This document shows positions 33,653 through 41,469 of a stretch of DNA of 64,000 nt, piece after piece. The stretch is from Caballeronia grimmiae. GTDB taxonomy: Bacteria > Pseudomonadota > Gammaproteobacteria > Burkholderiales > Burkholderiaceae. Both the position numbers and the translations under genes were made by a program. The number at the start of each line of letters is the position of its first letter. Position 1 is the stretch's first letter. The stretch covers positions 1 through 64,000 of the forward strand of contig NZ_JFHE01000014.1 of NCBI RefSeq assembly GCF_000698555.1. The letters run 5' to 3'. The notes beneath the pieces are model-generated. The model saw nothing but the letters and a program-made list of their open reading frames with translations, was not told where the DNA came from and ran no database searches.

Positions 33653-34732
33653 TCAGCTGAACAGGCGCTCGACGCCGAGGGTGATCGCCAGTCCGCCGCC
33701 GATCAGCCATGCATACAGGATCGCGCCGGTGGCAAGCGCACGCGGGCCCGCTTGGCGGATCTGCGAGATGCGCGTTTCCATGCCGAGCGCGGTCATTGCC
33801 ATGGTGAGCGCGAAAGTGTCGAGCGTGTTGAGCGTGCTTGTCGCGGCATCGGGCAGCACATGCAGCGAGTTCACGACGACGAGCGCCAGAAAACCGAGCG
33901 CGAACCAGGGCACCGCGAGCTTGCCTTTGCCCGCTTGCGGCGTACCGTCCGACGCGTGATTGGCGCTGCGTGAGCGGCTGACCCAGAAACCCACGACGAG
34001 CAGCACGGGCACGAGCAGCATCACGCGCGTCATTTTCACGATAGTTGCGATGTGCGTCGCTTCCGGGCTGACGTTGCTCGCTGCGCCCACGACCTGCGCC
34101 ACTTCGTGGATCGTGCCGCCGAAGAACAGGCCCGCGCCGAGCGTATCGAGATGAAGCCAGCCGGCGTGCATCGCGAGCGGATAGAGGAACATCGAAAGCG
34201 TGCCGAACAAAACGACGCTGCCGACGGCCATCGCGCTCTTGTGCGGCTTTGACTGCAGCGTGGATTCGAACGCGAGGACGGCCGCTGCGCCGCAAATCGC
34301 GCTGCCGGCAGCGGTGAGGAGGGCGGTATCGCGATCGAGCTTCATCAGCTTCATGCCGGCCCATGTGCCGATGACGAGCGTGCTGACCACGACAAGCACC
34401 GACACGGTGATGCCAGCGAGCCCGACCTGTGCGATTTCTTGCAGACTCACGCGCAGCCCGAAGAACGCGACCGCGATCCGCAGGAGCTTGCGCGCCGAGA
34501 AGTTCACGCCGGCCGCCCAGCTTTGCGGCATGCCATCCTTGAGTGCGTTGCCGTAGATCGCCCCCGCGATGATGCCGACGATCAGCGGGCTGATTCCAAG
34601 CCCGGCAATGGCGGGCAGTGCCGCGAGCCGCGTGACCGCCGCCGCGAACAGTGCGACGAACAAGATACCGTTCAGTTGTCCGCGTGCGGTGAAATGCGAA
34701 GTACCGGGAGCGTGCGATTGGAGCGTGGACAT
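33653..34732 (-). CDS. yeiH: YeiH family putative sulfate exporter
   Basis: A 359-residue inner-membrane protein with about ten hydrophobic segments and the family blocks NGILFVALFAAAVTRLAALP, GIIAGAIYGNAL and GGTIHEVAQVVGAA. YeiH (UPF0324) proteins are named putative sulfate exporters, and in E. coli yeiH sits beside the LysR gene yeiE. The same divergent arrangement occurs here, with a LysR gene starting 112 bp away, which supports regulation of this gene by that protein. Confidence 0.88.
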   Translation of the reverse strand: MSTLQSHAPGTSHFTARGQLNGILFVALFAAAVTRLAALPAIAGLGISPLIVGIIAGAIYGNALKDGMPQSWAAGVNFSARKLLRIAVAFFGLRVSLQEIAQVGLAGITVSVLVVVSTLVIGTWAGMKLMKLDRDTALLTAAGSAICGAAAVLAFESTLQSKPHKSAMAVGSVVLFGTLSMFLYPLAMHAGWLHLDTLGAGLFFGGTIHEVAQVVGAASNVSPEATHIATIVKMTRVMLLVPVLLVVGFWVSRSRSANHASDGTPQAGKGKLAVPWFALGFLALVVVNSLHVLPDAATSTLNTLDTFALTMAMTALGMETRISQIRQAGPRALATGAILYAWLIGGGLAITLGVERLFS

Positions 34733-34844
34733 GGAGTCCTTCCTGCGAGCGTTAGTGCGATGTCGTTATCCTATTCTTGATATATGCATATGAAAAATCG
34801 TGATTTAGAATGCGATATATCGGCTGAGATGATATTTTGACGAA
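34733..34844. promoter_or_regulatory. AT-rich divergent promoter region yeiH / LysR gene
   Basis: The 112-bp gap is markedly AT-rich between about 34770 and 34840, holding TGATATATGCATATGA and the palindrome CGATATATCG (34813-34822). It must contain both promoters and probably the LysR binding sites. I cannot assign -35 and -10 boxes. Confidence 0.55.
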
Positions 34845-35735
34845 ATGACCCCAGAACAACTGATAACCTTTGCCACGGTGGCCGACCACGGCAACATCAG
34901 CCGGGCCGCCGTCGCGTTGCATTTGTCGCAGCCTGCCGTGTCGGGGCAGCTCCGGCTGTTGCAGGAAGAGTTTGGCGAACCGCTGTATCAGCGCGATGGA
35001 CGCGGCGTTCGCCTCACGCCCGCGGGCGAACAATTGCTCGTGCATGCCGCACGGCTGCGCGAAACTTTCCGGGACGCACATGGCCTGCGCGACGCGATGC
35101 GCGGTTTCGAGCGCGGCACGCTGCGCGTCGGCGCGAGTACGACGCCCGCCAGCTACCTGTTGCCCTATCTGATCGCCGCTTTCCACAAGCGATATCCGGA
35201 TGTCGCGGTGACGACCATCGACGGCAATACCACCGAGATTCTCGCGGCGCTCGGTTCGCTCGACATCGCCGTCATCGAAGGGCCAGCAGGGCTCGAACTG
35301 CCTGCCACCGCGAGCCTCACGCCGTGGCGCGAGGACGAGATCGTCGCGATCGTGCCAAGTGGCCATCCACTCGCCGACGGTCGCGATGCCGCCACGCTCG
35401 CGGACCTTGGTGAGCATCCGCTGGTGTTGCGCGAACGCGGCTCGGGCGTGCGGCAGATCGTCGAGCGTGCTTTTGCGGATTGCGGCGCCCCGATGCGCGT
35501 GGCGCTCGAGATTGCGGGCGTCGAAGGCGTCAAGGAAGCAGTGCGGGCGGGGATGGGCATCGGATTTGTATCGGCGATGTCGATCCGTCACGAGTCCACG
35601 CTGCTGCGTTGCATCCATGTATTGCCGACGCCGCTCACGCGCCGCTTTTCCATCGTGATGCCGCATGCAGCGGCGCCGTCGCGCGTCGCATTGCGGTTCC
35701 TTGAACTTTGCGAACGGGCTGATTGCTTCGGCTAG
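34845..35735 (+). CDS. LysR-family regulator (YeiE/CysL-like)
   Basis: A 296-residue LysR protein with the winged helix-turn-helix in residues 1-60 (LITFATVADHGNISRAAVALHLSQPAVSGQLRLLQ) and an effector domain (TLRVGASTTPASYLLP, TIDGNTTEI, DIAVIEGP). It is divergent from yeiH as in E. coli, so YeiE-type control of yeiH is likely. No clear ribosome site is visible. An intrinsic terminator lies 55 bp after the stop. Confidence 0.88.
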   Translation: MTPEQLITFATVADHGNISRAAVALHLSQPAVSGQLRLLQEEFGEPLYQRDGRGVRLTPAGEQLLVHAARLRETFRDAHGLRDAMRGFERGTLRVGASTTPASYLLPYLIAAFHKRYPDVAVTTIDGNTTEILAALGSLDIAVIEGPAGLELPATASLTPWREDEIVAIVPSGHPLADGRDAATLADLGEHPLVLRERGSGVRQIVERAFADCGAPMRVALEIAGVEGVKEAVRAGMGIGFVSAMSIRHESTLLRCIHVLPTPLTRRFSIVMPHAAAPSRVALRFLELCERADCFG

Positions 35736-35789
35736 GGAATTCCACTATGGCGCGACTTGGCGCGCTCGGCGCACTATCTGTTCTCAGCA

Positions 35790-35810
35790 AGACGCCCAGG
35801 CGTCTTTTTT
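35790..35810 (+). terminator. Intrinsic terminator of the LysR gene
   Basis: AGACGCC (35790-35796) and GGCGTCT (35799-35805) form a 7-bp stem followed by six T (35805-35810). It ends the LysR transcript and isolates the kgu operon. It also shows that kguE cannot start upstream of here. Confidence 0.88.
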
Positions 35811-35821
35811 CAAGTCAGTGA

Positions 35822-35837
35822 TTGGAACCGGTTCCAA
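35822..35837. promoter_or_regulatory. Probable PtxS operator, perfect 16-bp palindrome
   Basis: TTGGAACCGGTTCCAA is a perfect palindrome centred on ACCGGT. Pseudomonas PtxS binds TGAAACCGGTTTCA before the kgu genes, and the site here shares the GAACCGGTTC-like core with half-sites typical of LacI-family proteins. It lies 12 bp before the kguE GTG and within the same locus as the PtxS homologue at 40347. 2-Ketogluconate should release the repressor, by analogy. Confidence 0.8.
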
Positions 35838-35849
35838 GCGAGCGAGAGC

Positions 35850-36629
35850 GTGGTGGAAAACTCGAACAGCATTGAAGTCGTCATCGTCGCGAGCGCATTC
35901 GGCGCCGATGCAGTGCGTCGCGACGGACACGCCGCTTGCGCGGAGAAGGCGGCGCTCGCGGGAGCGGACGGTTTCGAAGTGCGGCGCGAGCTGATTGCCG
36001 ACGATGCCGGCACGCAACTCGATGCGCTGGCTCGTCTCGGCGAGCGTATTCGAGGCGCGGGCTTGTGGTCCGTGCACTCGACGCCCGCGACGCTGTTTCG
36101 TGGCGATGGTTCGTTGGATGCCGATGCGCTGACTCTCGCTGTCGATGAAGCCCACGCGCTAGGCGCGCGCATCGTGAAGCTGCAGTTGGGTGGCAAAGAG
36201 GGCAGCGTCGCTATCGATGCCGCGACGATCGATTGCATTACGCATGCAATCGCTGGCTCGCGGGCGCGGGTTGTCGTCGAAAACGGGCAGTCGGTAGAAG
36301 GCGGCCTGCCTGGCGCGTTCGAGACGCTGTTCGCCGCGCTCCCCGCCGAGAGCGCTCTTGGAATGACGTTCGACACGGGCAACTGGCACTGGACGGGCGC
36401 CGATCCGCTCGATGCGGCGCAACGGCTCGCGCCGCATGTCGCGTACGTGCATTGCAAGACGACGGAGGGCGAGGGCGCACGTCGCTTCGCCGTGGCGCCG
36501 GCCCATGACGACGCCCGCTTCGCCGCGATTCTCGAACGCTTGCCGTCGACCGTGCCCCGTGCGATCGAATATCCGCTCCAGGGCGATGCCGACGCCGCCG
36601 TCCAGGTTGCACGCATCGCGGCATTTTGA
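35850..36629 (+). CDS. kguE: 2-Ketogluconate locus epimerase/isomerase-like protein
   Basis: A 259-residue TIM-barrel protein of the sugar phosphate isomerase/epimerase (AP endonuclease 2-like) family, equivalent to KguE of Pseudomonas kgu operons. Its exact reaction is not established. Visible blocks are ASAFGADAVRRDGH, ADGFEVRREL, VVVENGQ, MTFDTGNWHW and VHCKT. The start is a GTG at 35850 (or 35853), because longer frames cross the LysR terminator and the operator. The coding sequence contains a perfect TTGCAT-N5-ATGCAA palindrome at 36233. kguK follows after 70 bp. Confidence 0.82.
   Translation: MVENSNSIEVVIVASAFGADAVRRDGHAACAEKAALAGADGFEVRRELIADDAGTQLDALARLGERIRGAGLWSVHSTPATLFRGDGSLDADALTLAVDEAHALGARIVKLQLGGKEGSVAIDAATIDCITHAIAGSRARVVVENGQSVEGGLPGAFETLFAALPAESALGMTFDTGNWHWTGADPLDAAQRLAPHVAYVHCKTTEGEGARRFAVAPAHDDARFAAILERLPSTVPRAIEYPLQGDADAAVQVARIAAF
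36233..36249. repeat. Perfect TTGCAT-N5-ATGCAA palindrome inside kguE
   Basis: TTGCAT-TACGC-ATGCAA, with arms extending to 8 bp (GATTGCAT/ATGCAATC, 36231-36251). It encodes IDCITHAIA without breaking the frame and is the only perfect copy inside a gene. Confidence 0.7.
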
Positions 36630-36639
36630 ATTCAGCGCG

Positions 36640-36663
36640 CTGCATGCCGCATTAAGCATGCAA
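36640..36663. repeat. Degenerate TGCATGC element between kguE and kguK
   Basis: CTGCAT-GCCGC-ATTAA then GCATGCAA. The centre GCCGC is identical to that of the perfect site at 10064, and the right half is displaced. It is followed by an A/C-rich tract (ACGCGTAGCACCCAGCAC) like that near 9030. Confidence 0.5.
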
Positions 36664-36699
36664 ACGCGTAGCACCCAGCACAGAACACAAGGACCCGAC

Positions 36700-37695
36700 A
36701 TGCAAGTACAACACGAAGCCATCGATGTGGTCACCTACGGCGAAGCGATGGCGATGTTCGTCGCGGCCGCCACGGGCGATCTCGCGACGGTCGGCCAGTT
36801 CACCAAGCGCGTGGCCGGTGCAGACCTGAACGTGGCGATCGGCCTGTCGCGGCTTGGTTTCAAGGTGGGCTGGATGAGCCGTGTCGGCAACGATTCGTTC
36901 GGCCGCTATGTACTCGACGTGCTCGCCGCCGAGGGTATCGACGCGCGCCGCGTGACGGTCGACGGGCGCTATCCGACCGGCTTCCAGCTCAAGGGCAAGT
37001 GTGACGACGGCAGCGATCCGGCCGTCGAATATTTCCGCAAGGGTTCTGCCGCGAGCCATCTGTCTCTCGACGACTATGCCGCCGACTACGTGCTCGGCGC
37101 GCGTCACTTGCATCTGACCGGCGTGGCTCCGGCGATATCGGCGACTTCGCGCGAACTCGCTTTCCACATGGCGCGCGAGATGCGTGCTGCAGGCAAGTCG
37201 ATCTCCTTCGATCCGAACTTGCGCCCGACGCTATGGCCTTCGCGTGAAGCGATGGCCGATGCTTTGAACGCGCTGGCTGAAATGGCCGATTGGGTGCTCC
37301 CGGGCGTGAACGAGGGCTTGACGCTTACCGGCTACGCGAAGCCCGAAGACATCGCGGCGTTCTACCTGGATCGTGGCGCAAAGGGCGTAATCGTGAAACT
37401 GGGCGCGCACGGTGCGTATTTTCGCACTGCGGACGACGAGGGCATCGTGCCGGCGGCGCCGGTCGCGAATGTCGTCGATACGGTCGGCGCGGGTGATGGC
37501 TTCGCGGTCGGCGTCGTCAGCGCGCTGCTCGAAGGACGCGACATGCGTGATGCAATCGTTCGTGGCAACCGCATCGGTGCACTGGCGATTCAGGTTATCG
37601 GCGACAGCGAAGGCCTGCCGACGCGCGCCACGCTCGATGCACTTGAAACGCAGGATTCCAACGACAAGACGGCCCGAGCCGCAGTCATCGCCTGA
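36700..37695 (+). CDS. kguK: 2-Ketogluconate kinase (PfkB family)
   Basis: Phosphorylates 2-ketogluconate to 2-keto-6-phosphogluconate. The 331-residue PfkB kinase has the entry motif TYGEAMAMF, RVAGADLNVAIGLSRLG, FDPNLRPTLWPS and the signature DTVGAGDGFAVG with catalytic Asp near residue 263. AAGGA precedes the ATG at 36700. A KDG kinase function cannot be excluded from sequence, but the neighbours (kguE, transporter, ketogluconate-phosphate reductase, PtxS) make KguK the best reading. Confidence 0.85.
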   Translation: MQVQHEAIDVVTYGEAMAMFVAAATGDLATVGQFTKRVAGADLNVAIGLSRLGFKVGWMSRVGNDSFGRYVLDVLAAEGIDARRVTVDGRYPTGFQLKGKCDDGSDPAVEYFRKGSAASHLSLDDYAADYVLGARHLHLTGVAPAISATSRELAFHMAREMRAAGKSISFDPNLRPTLWPSREAMADALNALAEMADWVLPGVNEGLTLTGYAKPEDIAAFYLDRGAKGVIVKLGAHGAYFRTADDEGIVPAAPVANVVDTVGAGDGFAVGVVSALLEGRDMRDAIVRGNRIGALAIQVIGDSEGLPTRATLDALETQDSNDKTARAAVIA

Positions 37696-37776
37696 TCAGT
37701 GAACCGCGAGTAACGCGTCGGCAAGACCGACGCGGACTACCAGAGAGACTCAACCGACTTACGTTCGGAGACAACC

Positions 37777-39060
37777 ATGCATTCCTCCTCGACACCCAAG
37801 CTAGCGGTCCACCGCTGGTGGGCGATCATGCCGATCGTCTTCATTACCTACAGCCTCGCTTATCTGGACCGCGCGAATTATGGTTTCGCGGCAGCCGCGG
37901 GCATCAATCAGGATCTCGGCATTAGCAAGGGCTTGTCGTCGCTGATCGGCGCACTGTTCTTTCTGGGCTACTTCTTCTTCCAGATTCCGGGCGCGATCTA
38001 TGCCGAGCGGCGCAGTGTGAAGAAGCTCGTGTTCTGGAGCCTCGTGCTGTGGGGCGGTTGTGCGGCGGCGACGGGCATGGTCAGCAACATTCCATCGCTG
38101 ATGGCGATTCGTTTCGTGCTGGGCGTGGTCGAGGCGGCGGTGATGCCCGCGATGCTCGTCTTCATCGCGAACTGGTTCACCAAGTCCGAGCGCTCGCGTG
38201 CCAACACCTTCCTGATCCTGGGCAACCCAGTGACGGTACTGTGGATGTCGGTGGTATCGGGCTATCTCGTGAACTCGTTCGGATGGCGTCACATGTTCAT
38301 TGCGGAAGGCTTGCCGGCTGTCGCATGGGCGGTGATCTGGTGGTTCATCGTGAAGGACAAGCCTGCGCAGGTGAGCTGGCTGTCGGAGCAGGAAAAGCGT
38401 GACCTCGATGCGACGCTGCGCGCCGAGCAGGCTGCTATCAAGCCGGTGAAGAATTATGGTGAGGCGTTCAAGTCGCCGGCGGTCATCAAGCTGTGTGCGC
38501 AGTATTTCTGCTGGAGCATCGGTGTTTATGGCTTCGTGCTGTGGTTGCCGTCGATTTTGAAGAACGGTTCGACGCTTGGCATGGTCGAGACGGGCTGGCT
38601 GTCTGCAGTGCCGTATCTCGCTGCGACCATTGCGATGTTGCTGGCTTCGTGGGCTTCCGACAAGTTGCAGGCGCGCAAGGCTTTCGTATGGCCGTTTTTG
38701 CTCGTCGGTGCGATTGCGTTTGCGGGTTCGTATTTGCTCGGTTCGACTAACTTTTGGGGTTCGTACGCGTTGCTCGTGATTGCCGGGGCGGCGATGTATG
38801 CGCCTTATGGGCCGTTCTTTGCGATCGTGCCGGAGCTTCTGCCGAAGAACGTCGCGGGTGGGGCGATGGCGCTAATCAACAGCATGGGTGCGCTTGGGTC
38901 GTTCGTTGGGTCCTATGTGGTGGGGTATCTCAATGGGGCGACCGGGTCGCCGGCCGCTTCGTACGTCTTCATGAGCGCTGCGCTGCTCGGGGCTGTGTGG
39001 CTTACGTTGGCTGTCAAGCCTCAAGGTGGTGTTCGCGGGGCGGCTGTGGTTCGGTCTTGA
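37777..39060 (+). CDS. kguT: MFS transporter, probable 2-ketogluconate uptake
   Basis: A 427-residue major facilitator protein with twelve predicted membrane segments, of the anion:cation symporter group (LAYLDRANYGFAAAAGI, GFFFFQIPG-like segment LGYFFFQIPGAIYAERR). It fits KguT by context and family. CGGAG precedes the ATG. The last 350 bp are unusually rich in G and T on the coding strand (many GGGG, TTG and GTT codons), unlike the first half. Confidence 0.86.
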   Translation: MHSSSTPKLAVHRWWAIMPIVFITYSLAYLDRANYGFAAAAGINQDLGISKGLSSLIGALFFLGYFFFQIPGAIYAERRSVKKLVFWSLVLWGGCAAATGMVSNIPSLMAIRFVLGVVEAAVMPAMLVFIANWFTKSERSRANTFLILGNPVTVLWMSVVSGYLVNSFGWRHMFIAEGLPAVAWAVIWWFIVKDKPAQVSWLSEQEKRDLDATLRAEQAAIKPVKNYGEAFKSPAVIKLCAQYFCWSIGVYGFVLWLPSILKNGSTLGMVETGWLSAVPYLAATIAMLLASWASDKLQARKAFVWPFLLVGAIAFAGSYLLGSTNFWGSYALLVIAGAAMYAPYGPFFAIVPELLPKNVAGGAMALINSMGALGSFVGSYVVGYLNGATGSPAASYVFMSAALLGAVWLTLAVKPQGGVRGAAVVRS

Positions 39061-39271
39061 TGTGTTCCTTAGTGCGTCGTTTGGACTAGGTTGAACTTGA
39101 ATTCTTGTCGGTTTATTTGCTCGCCCCAAAGAGGGGCAGCCAAATAGACCGACATGAAAACAAGCAACGCGAGAAACGAAAAAACAGGCATATCATCGAC
39201 AGGCAACCAAAAGCCAGAAGCAAACAACCAACCAAAAACTCCTCGCCCGAATCAAGGGCACCCCAACCCCT
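39061..39271 (+). other. kguT-kguD gap with hairpin and T-poor leader
   Basis: A G/T-rich stretch after the kguT stop, a long hairpin (39106-39154), then about 115 bp that are strikingly A/C-rich and nearly free of T up to the kguD start. No gene is supported here; a frame opening at 39154 overlaps kguD and lacks a ribosome site. Confidence 0.6.
39106..39154 (+). terminator. 22-bp imperfect hairpin, possible terminator or attenuator
   Basis: TGTCGGTTTATTTGCTCGCCCC (39106-39127) pairs with 39133-39154 around the loop AAAGA, with four mismatched positions. There is no T run after the stem, so it is not a classical intrinsic terminator. Its left arm resembles the start of the repeat block at 1627. 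It may reduce read-through from kguT into kguD. Confidence 0.55.
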
Positions 39272-40243
39272 ATGAATCGCAAAAAAATCGTAGCCTACAA
39301 ACCCTTACCGTCCGACGTAGAAGCCTACCTGCGAGACCACGTAGACGTGATCAACGTCGACCCGAAGGACAAAGCCGCGTTCATAGCGGCGTTAAACGAC
39401 GCCGACGGCGCCATCGGCGCAAGCGTGAAGATATCGCCCGACATGATCGAAGGCGCCACGCGTCTGAAAGCGTTCTCGACCGTCTCGGTAGGCTACGATC
39501 AATTCGATGTCGACGACCTCACGCGCCGCGGCATCATCCTCACGCACACGCCCGATGTGCTCACCGAATCCACCGCCGATACCGTCTTCGCCCTCATCCT
39601 AGCAAGCGCACGACGCGTCGTCGAACTGGCCGAATGGGTCAAGGAAGGCAACTGGAAAGCAAGCATCGGTGAAGCATGCTTCGGCGTCGACGTGCAGGGA
39701 AAGACGCTCGGCATCGTCGGACTCGGCCGTATCGGCGGAGCAGTGGCAAGACGCGCGGCGCTCGGCTTTCGCATGAACGTGCTCTATACGAATCGCCACG
39801 CTAACGAGGAAGCAGAGAAGCAGTACGGCGCAAGACGCGTCCCGCTCGACGAACTGCTCGCCCAATCCGATTTCGTCTGCCTGCAAGTGCCGCTTACGCC
39901 CGAAACACGCGGCATCATCGGCGCTGAAGAGTTGAAGAAGATGAAGCCAAGCGCGATCCTCATCAATGCGTCGCGCGGGCCGACCGTCGATGAAGCCGCG
40001 CTCATCGAAGCGCTGAGGAACGGCGTGATCCGTGCCGCGGGACTCGATGTCTTCGAGCACGAACCGCTGCCCGCCGATTCGCCGCTGCTCGCCATGAAGA
40101 ACGTCGTCGCGCTGCCGCATATTGGTTCGGCCACCTACGAAACGCGTCACGCAATGAATCGCAACGCTGCCGAAAACCTGCTCGGTGCGCTCGACGGAAC
40201 GCTCACGCAAAACATCGTCAACCGCGAAGTCCGCATGCGCTGA
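39272..40243 (+). CDS. kguD: 2-Keto-6-phosphogluconate reductase (D-2-hydroxyacid dehydrogenase family)
   Basis: Reduces 2-keto-6-phosphogluconate to 6-phosphogluconate. The 323-residue protein has the hydroxyacid dehydrogenase layout: VSVGYDQFDVDDLTRRGI, the NAD(P) motif GIVGLGRIGGAVARR near residue 152 with a following TNR that fits NADPH, catalytic Arg in NASRGP, Glu in FEHEPLP and His in LPHIGSAT. It completes kguEKTD. Early codons are A/C-rich, continuing the upstream composition. Confidence 0.87.
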   Translation: MNRKKIVAYKPLPSDVEAYLRDHVDVINVDPKDKAAFIAALNDADGAIGASVKISPDMIEGATRLKAFSTVSVGYDQFDVDDLTRRGIILTHTPDVLTESTADTVFALILASARRVVELAEWVKEGNWKASIGEACFGVDVQGKTLGIVGLGRIGGAVARRAALGFRMNVLYTNRHANEEAEKQYGARRVPLDELLAQSDFVCLQVPLTPETRGIIGAEELKKMKPSAILINASRGPTVDEAALIEALRNGVIRAAGLDVFEHEPLPADSPLLAMKNVVALPHIGSATYETRHAMNRNAAENLLGALDGTLTQNIVNREVRMR

Positions 40244-40346
40244 CAGCGATGGGATGGCCCTGGTGCATGCGCTAACATGCTTAGGGCGTGCGCACGCCAT
40301 CCGCAGGGGATGGCTTCGCCGCCCCAACAGCAGGAGACAGGACGCA

Positions 40347-41459
40347 ATGACGAACAAGTCCAACGACCCCGATCACCCAGGCACCGAGGCGCATCGTCCG
40401 CGATCCTTCGCCGGCCGGCCCGCCACGATCACCGATGTCGCCCGCGAAGCCGGCACCGGCAAAACAAGCATCTCGCGCTATCTCAACGGCGAAACCGGCG
40501 TGCTCTCACGCGATCTGCTTGGACGCATCGAAGCAGCCATCGCGAAGCTCGACTATCGTCCCAATCAAATGGCGCGCGGCCTCAAACGCGGCCGCAATCG
40601 CCTGATCGGCATGCTGCTCGCCGACCTGACCAATCCTTACTCCGTCGAAGTGCTGCAAGGCGTCGAGGCCGCATGCCATGCGCTCGGCTACATGCCGCTC
40701 ATTTGCCATGCCGCGAATGAAGTCGACATGGAGCGGCGCTACCTGCAATTGCTGACGACGTATCGCGTCGAAGGGGTCATCGTCAATGCGCTCGGCGTGA
40801 AGGAAGAGCTGCTGCAAGGCTTCACGCATGGCGGCATCCCGGTCGTGCTCGTGGATCGCACGGTCGAAGGCATCGTGACCGACATGGTCGGCCTCGACAA
40901 CCCCGCCGCCGTCGCACTCGCAACGCGTCATCTCGTCGACGAAGGCTTCGACGAACTGCTGTTCATCGTGCAGCCGGTGACGCACGTCAGCTCGCGGCGC
41001 TTGCGCGAAGCCGCGTTTCGTGAGACCGTCGCGTCGCTTCGCGCAAGCGGCTCCACGCTCGTCATCGATCTGGCCAGCGCGGCGTCTGCGCTCGCCGAAC
41101 TCGATGAGCGTATCGACGCTGCGCGTGCGGCCGGCAAACGCGTTGCACTTTTTGCAGCGAACGGGCCGGTGGCGCTGCGCGTCGCCGTGCATCTGAAGGA
41201 GCGGTTCGGCACGAACTGGCAGGCGAGCGTCGCGCTGCTTGCCATCGACGATTCCGAATGGGCGCAACTCGCCGGGATGACGGCGGTGCGGCAGCCGACG
41301 TATGAAATCGGCCGGCGTGCAGTCGAATTCCTGCACGAGCGGCTCGGCGGAGCGGCGATGCCGGCGCGCGAGTGCCTGTTACCGGGCGAACTCATCGTGC
41401 GCGGATCGACGCACTGCGCGGTGCCTGAACAAGCGCAACTCCCGTCTCAAGGTTTATGA
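40347..41459 (+). CDS. ptxS: LacI-family repressor, PtxS homologue
   Basis: A 370-residue LacI regulator. The N-terminal helix-turn-helix is ATITDVAREAGTGKTSISRYLNG (about residues 26-48), followed by the hinge segment NQMARGLKRGRNRLIGMLLADLTNPYS, which closely resembles Pseudomonas PtxS, and a periplasmic-binding-like sensor domain. It should repress kguE onward through the palindrome at 35822 and be released by 2-ketogluconate. AGGAGA precedes the ATG. The 103-bp upstream gap can fold into GCCATCC/GGATGGC hairpins (about 40298-40315), so its expression may be tuned post-transcriptionally. Confidence 0.88.
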   Translation: MTNKSNDPDHPGTEAHRPRSFAGRPATITDVAREAGTGKTSISRYLNGETGVLSRDLLGRIEAAIAKLDYRPNQMARGLKRGRNRLIGMLLADLTNPYSVEVLQGVEAACHALGYMPLICHAANEVDMERRYLQLLTTYRVEGVIVNALGVKEELLQGFTHGGIPVVLVDRTVEGIVTDMVGLDNPAAVALATRHLVDEGFDELLFIVQPVTHVSSRRLREAAFRETVASLRASGSTLVIDLASAASALAELDERIDAARAAGKRVALFAANGPVALRVAVHLKERFGTNWQASVALLAIDDSEWAQLAGMTAVRQPTYEIGRRAVEFLHERLGGAAMPARECLLPGELIVRGSTHCAVPEQAQLPSQGL

Positions 41460-41469
41460 AGGACATCGA

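Noticed and set aside
35757-35849. N-terminal extension of kguE from the ATG at 35757
   Set aside because: It would run through the LysR-gene terminator and the 16-bp operator, and the added residues are unrelated to KguE proteins.
39154-39672. 172-codon frame starting after the kguT-kguD hairpin
   Set aside because: It overlaps most of the start of kguD in another frame, has no ribosome site and is low complexity, a result of the A/C-rich leader.
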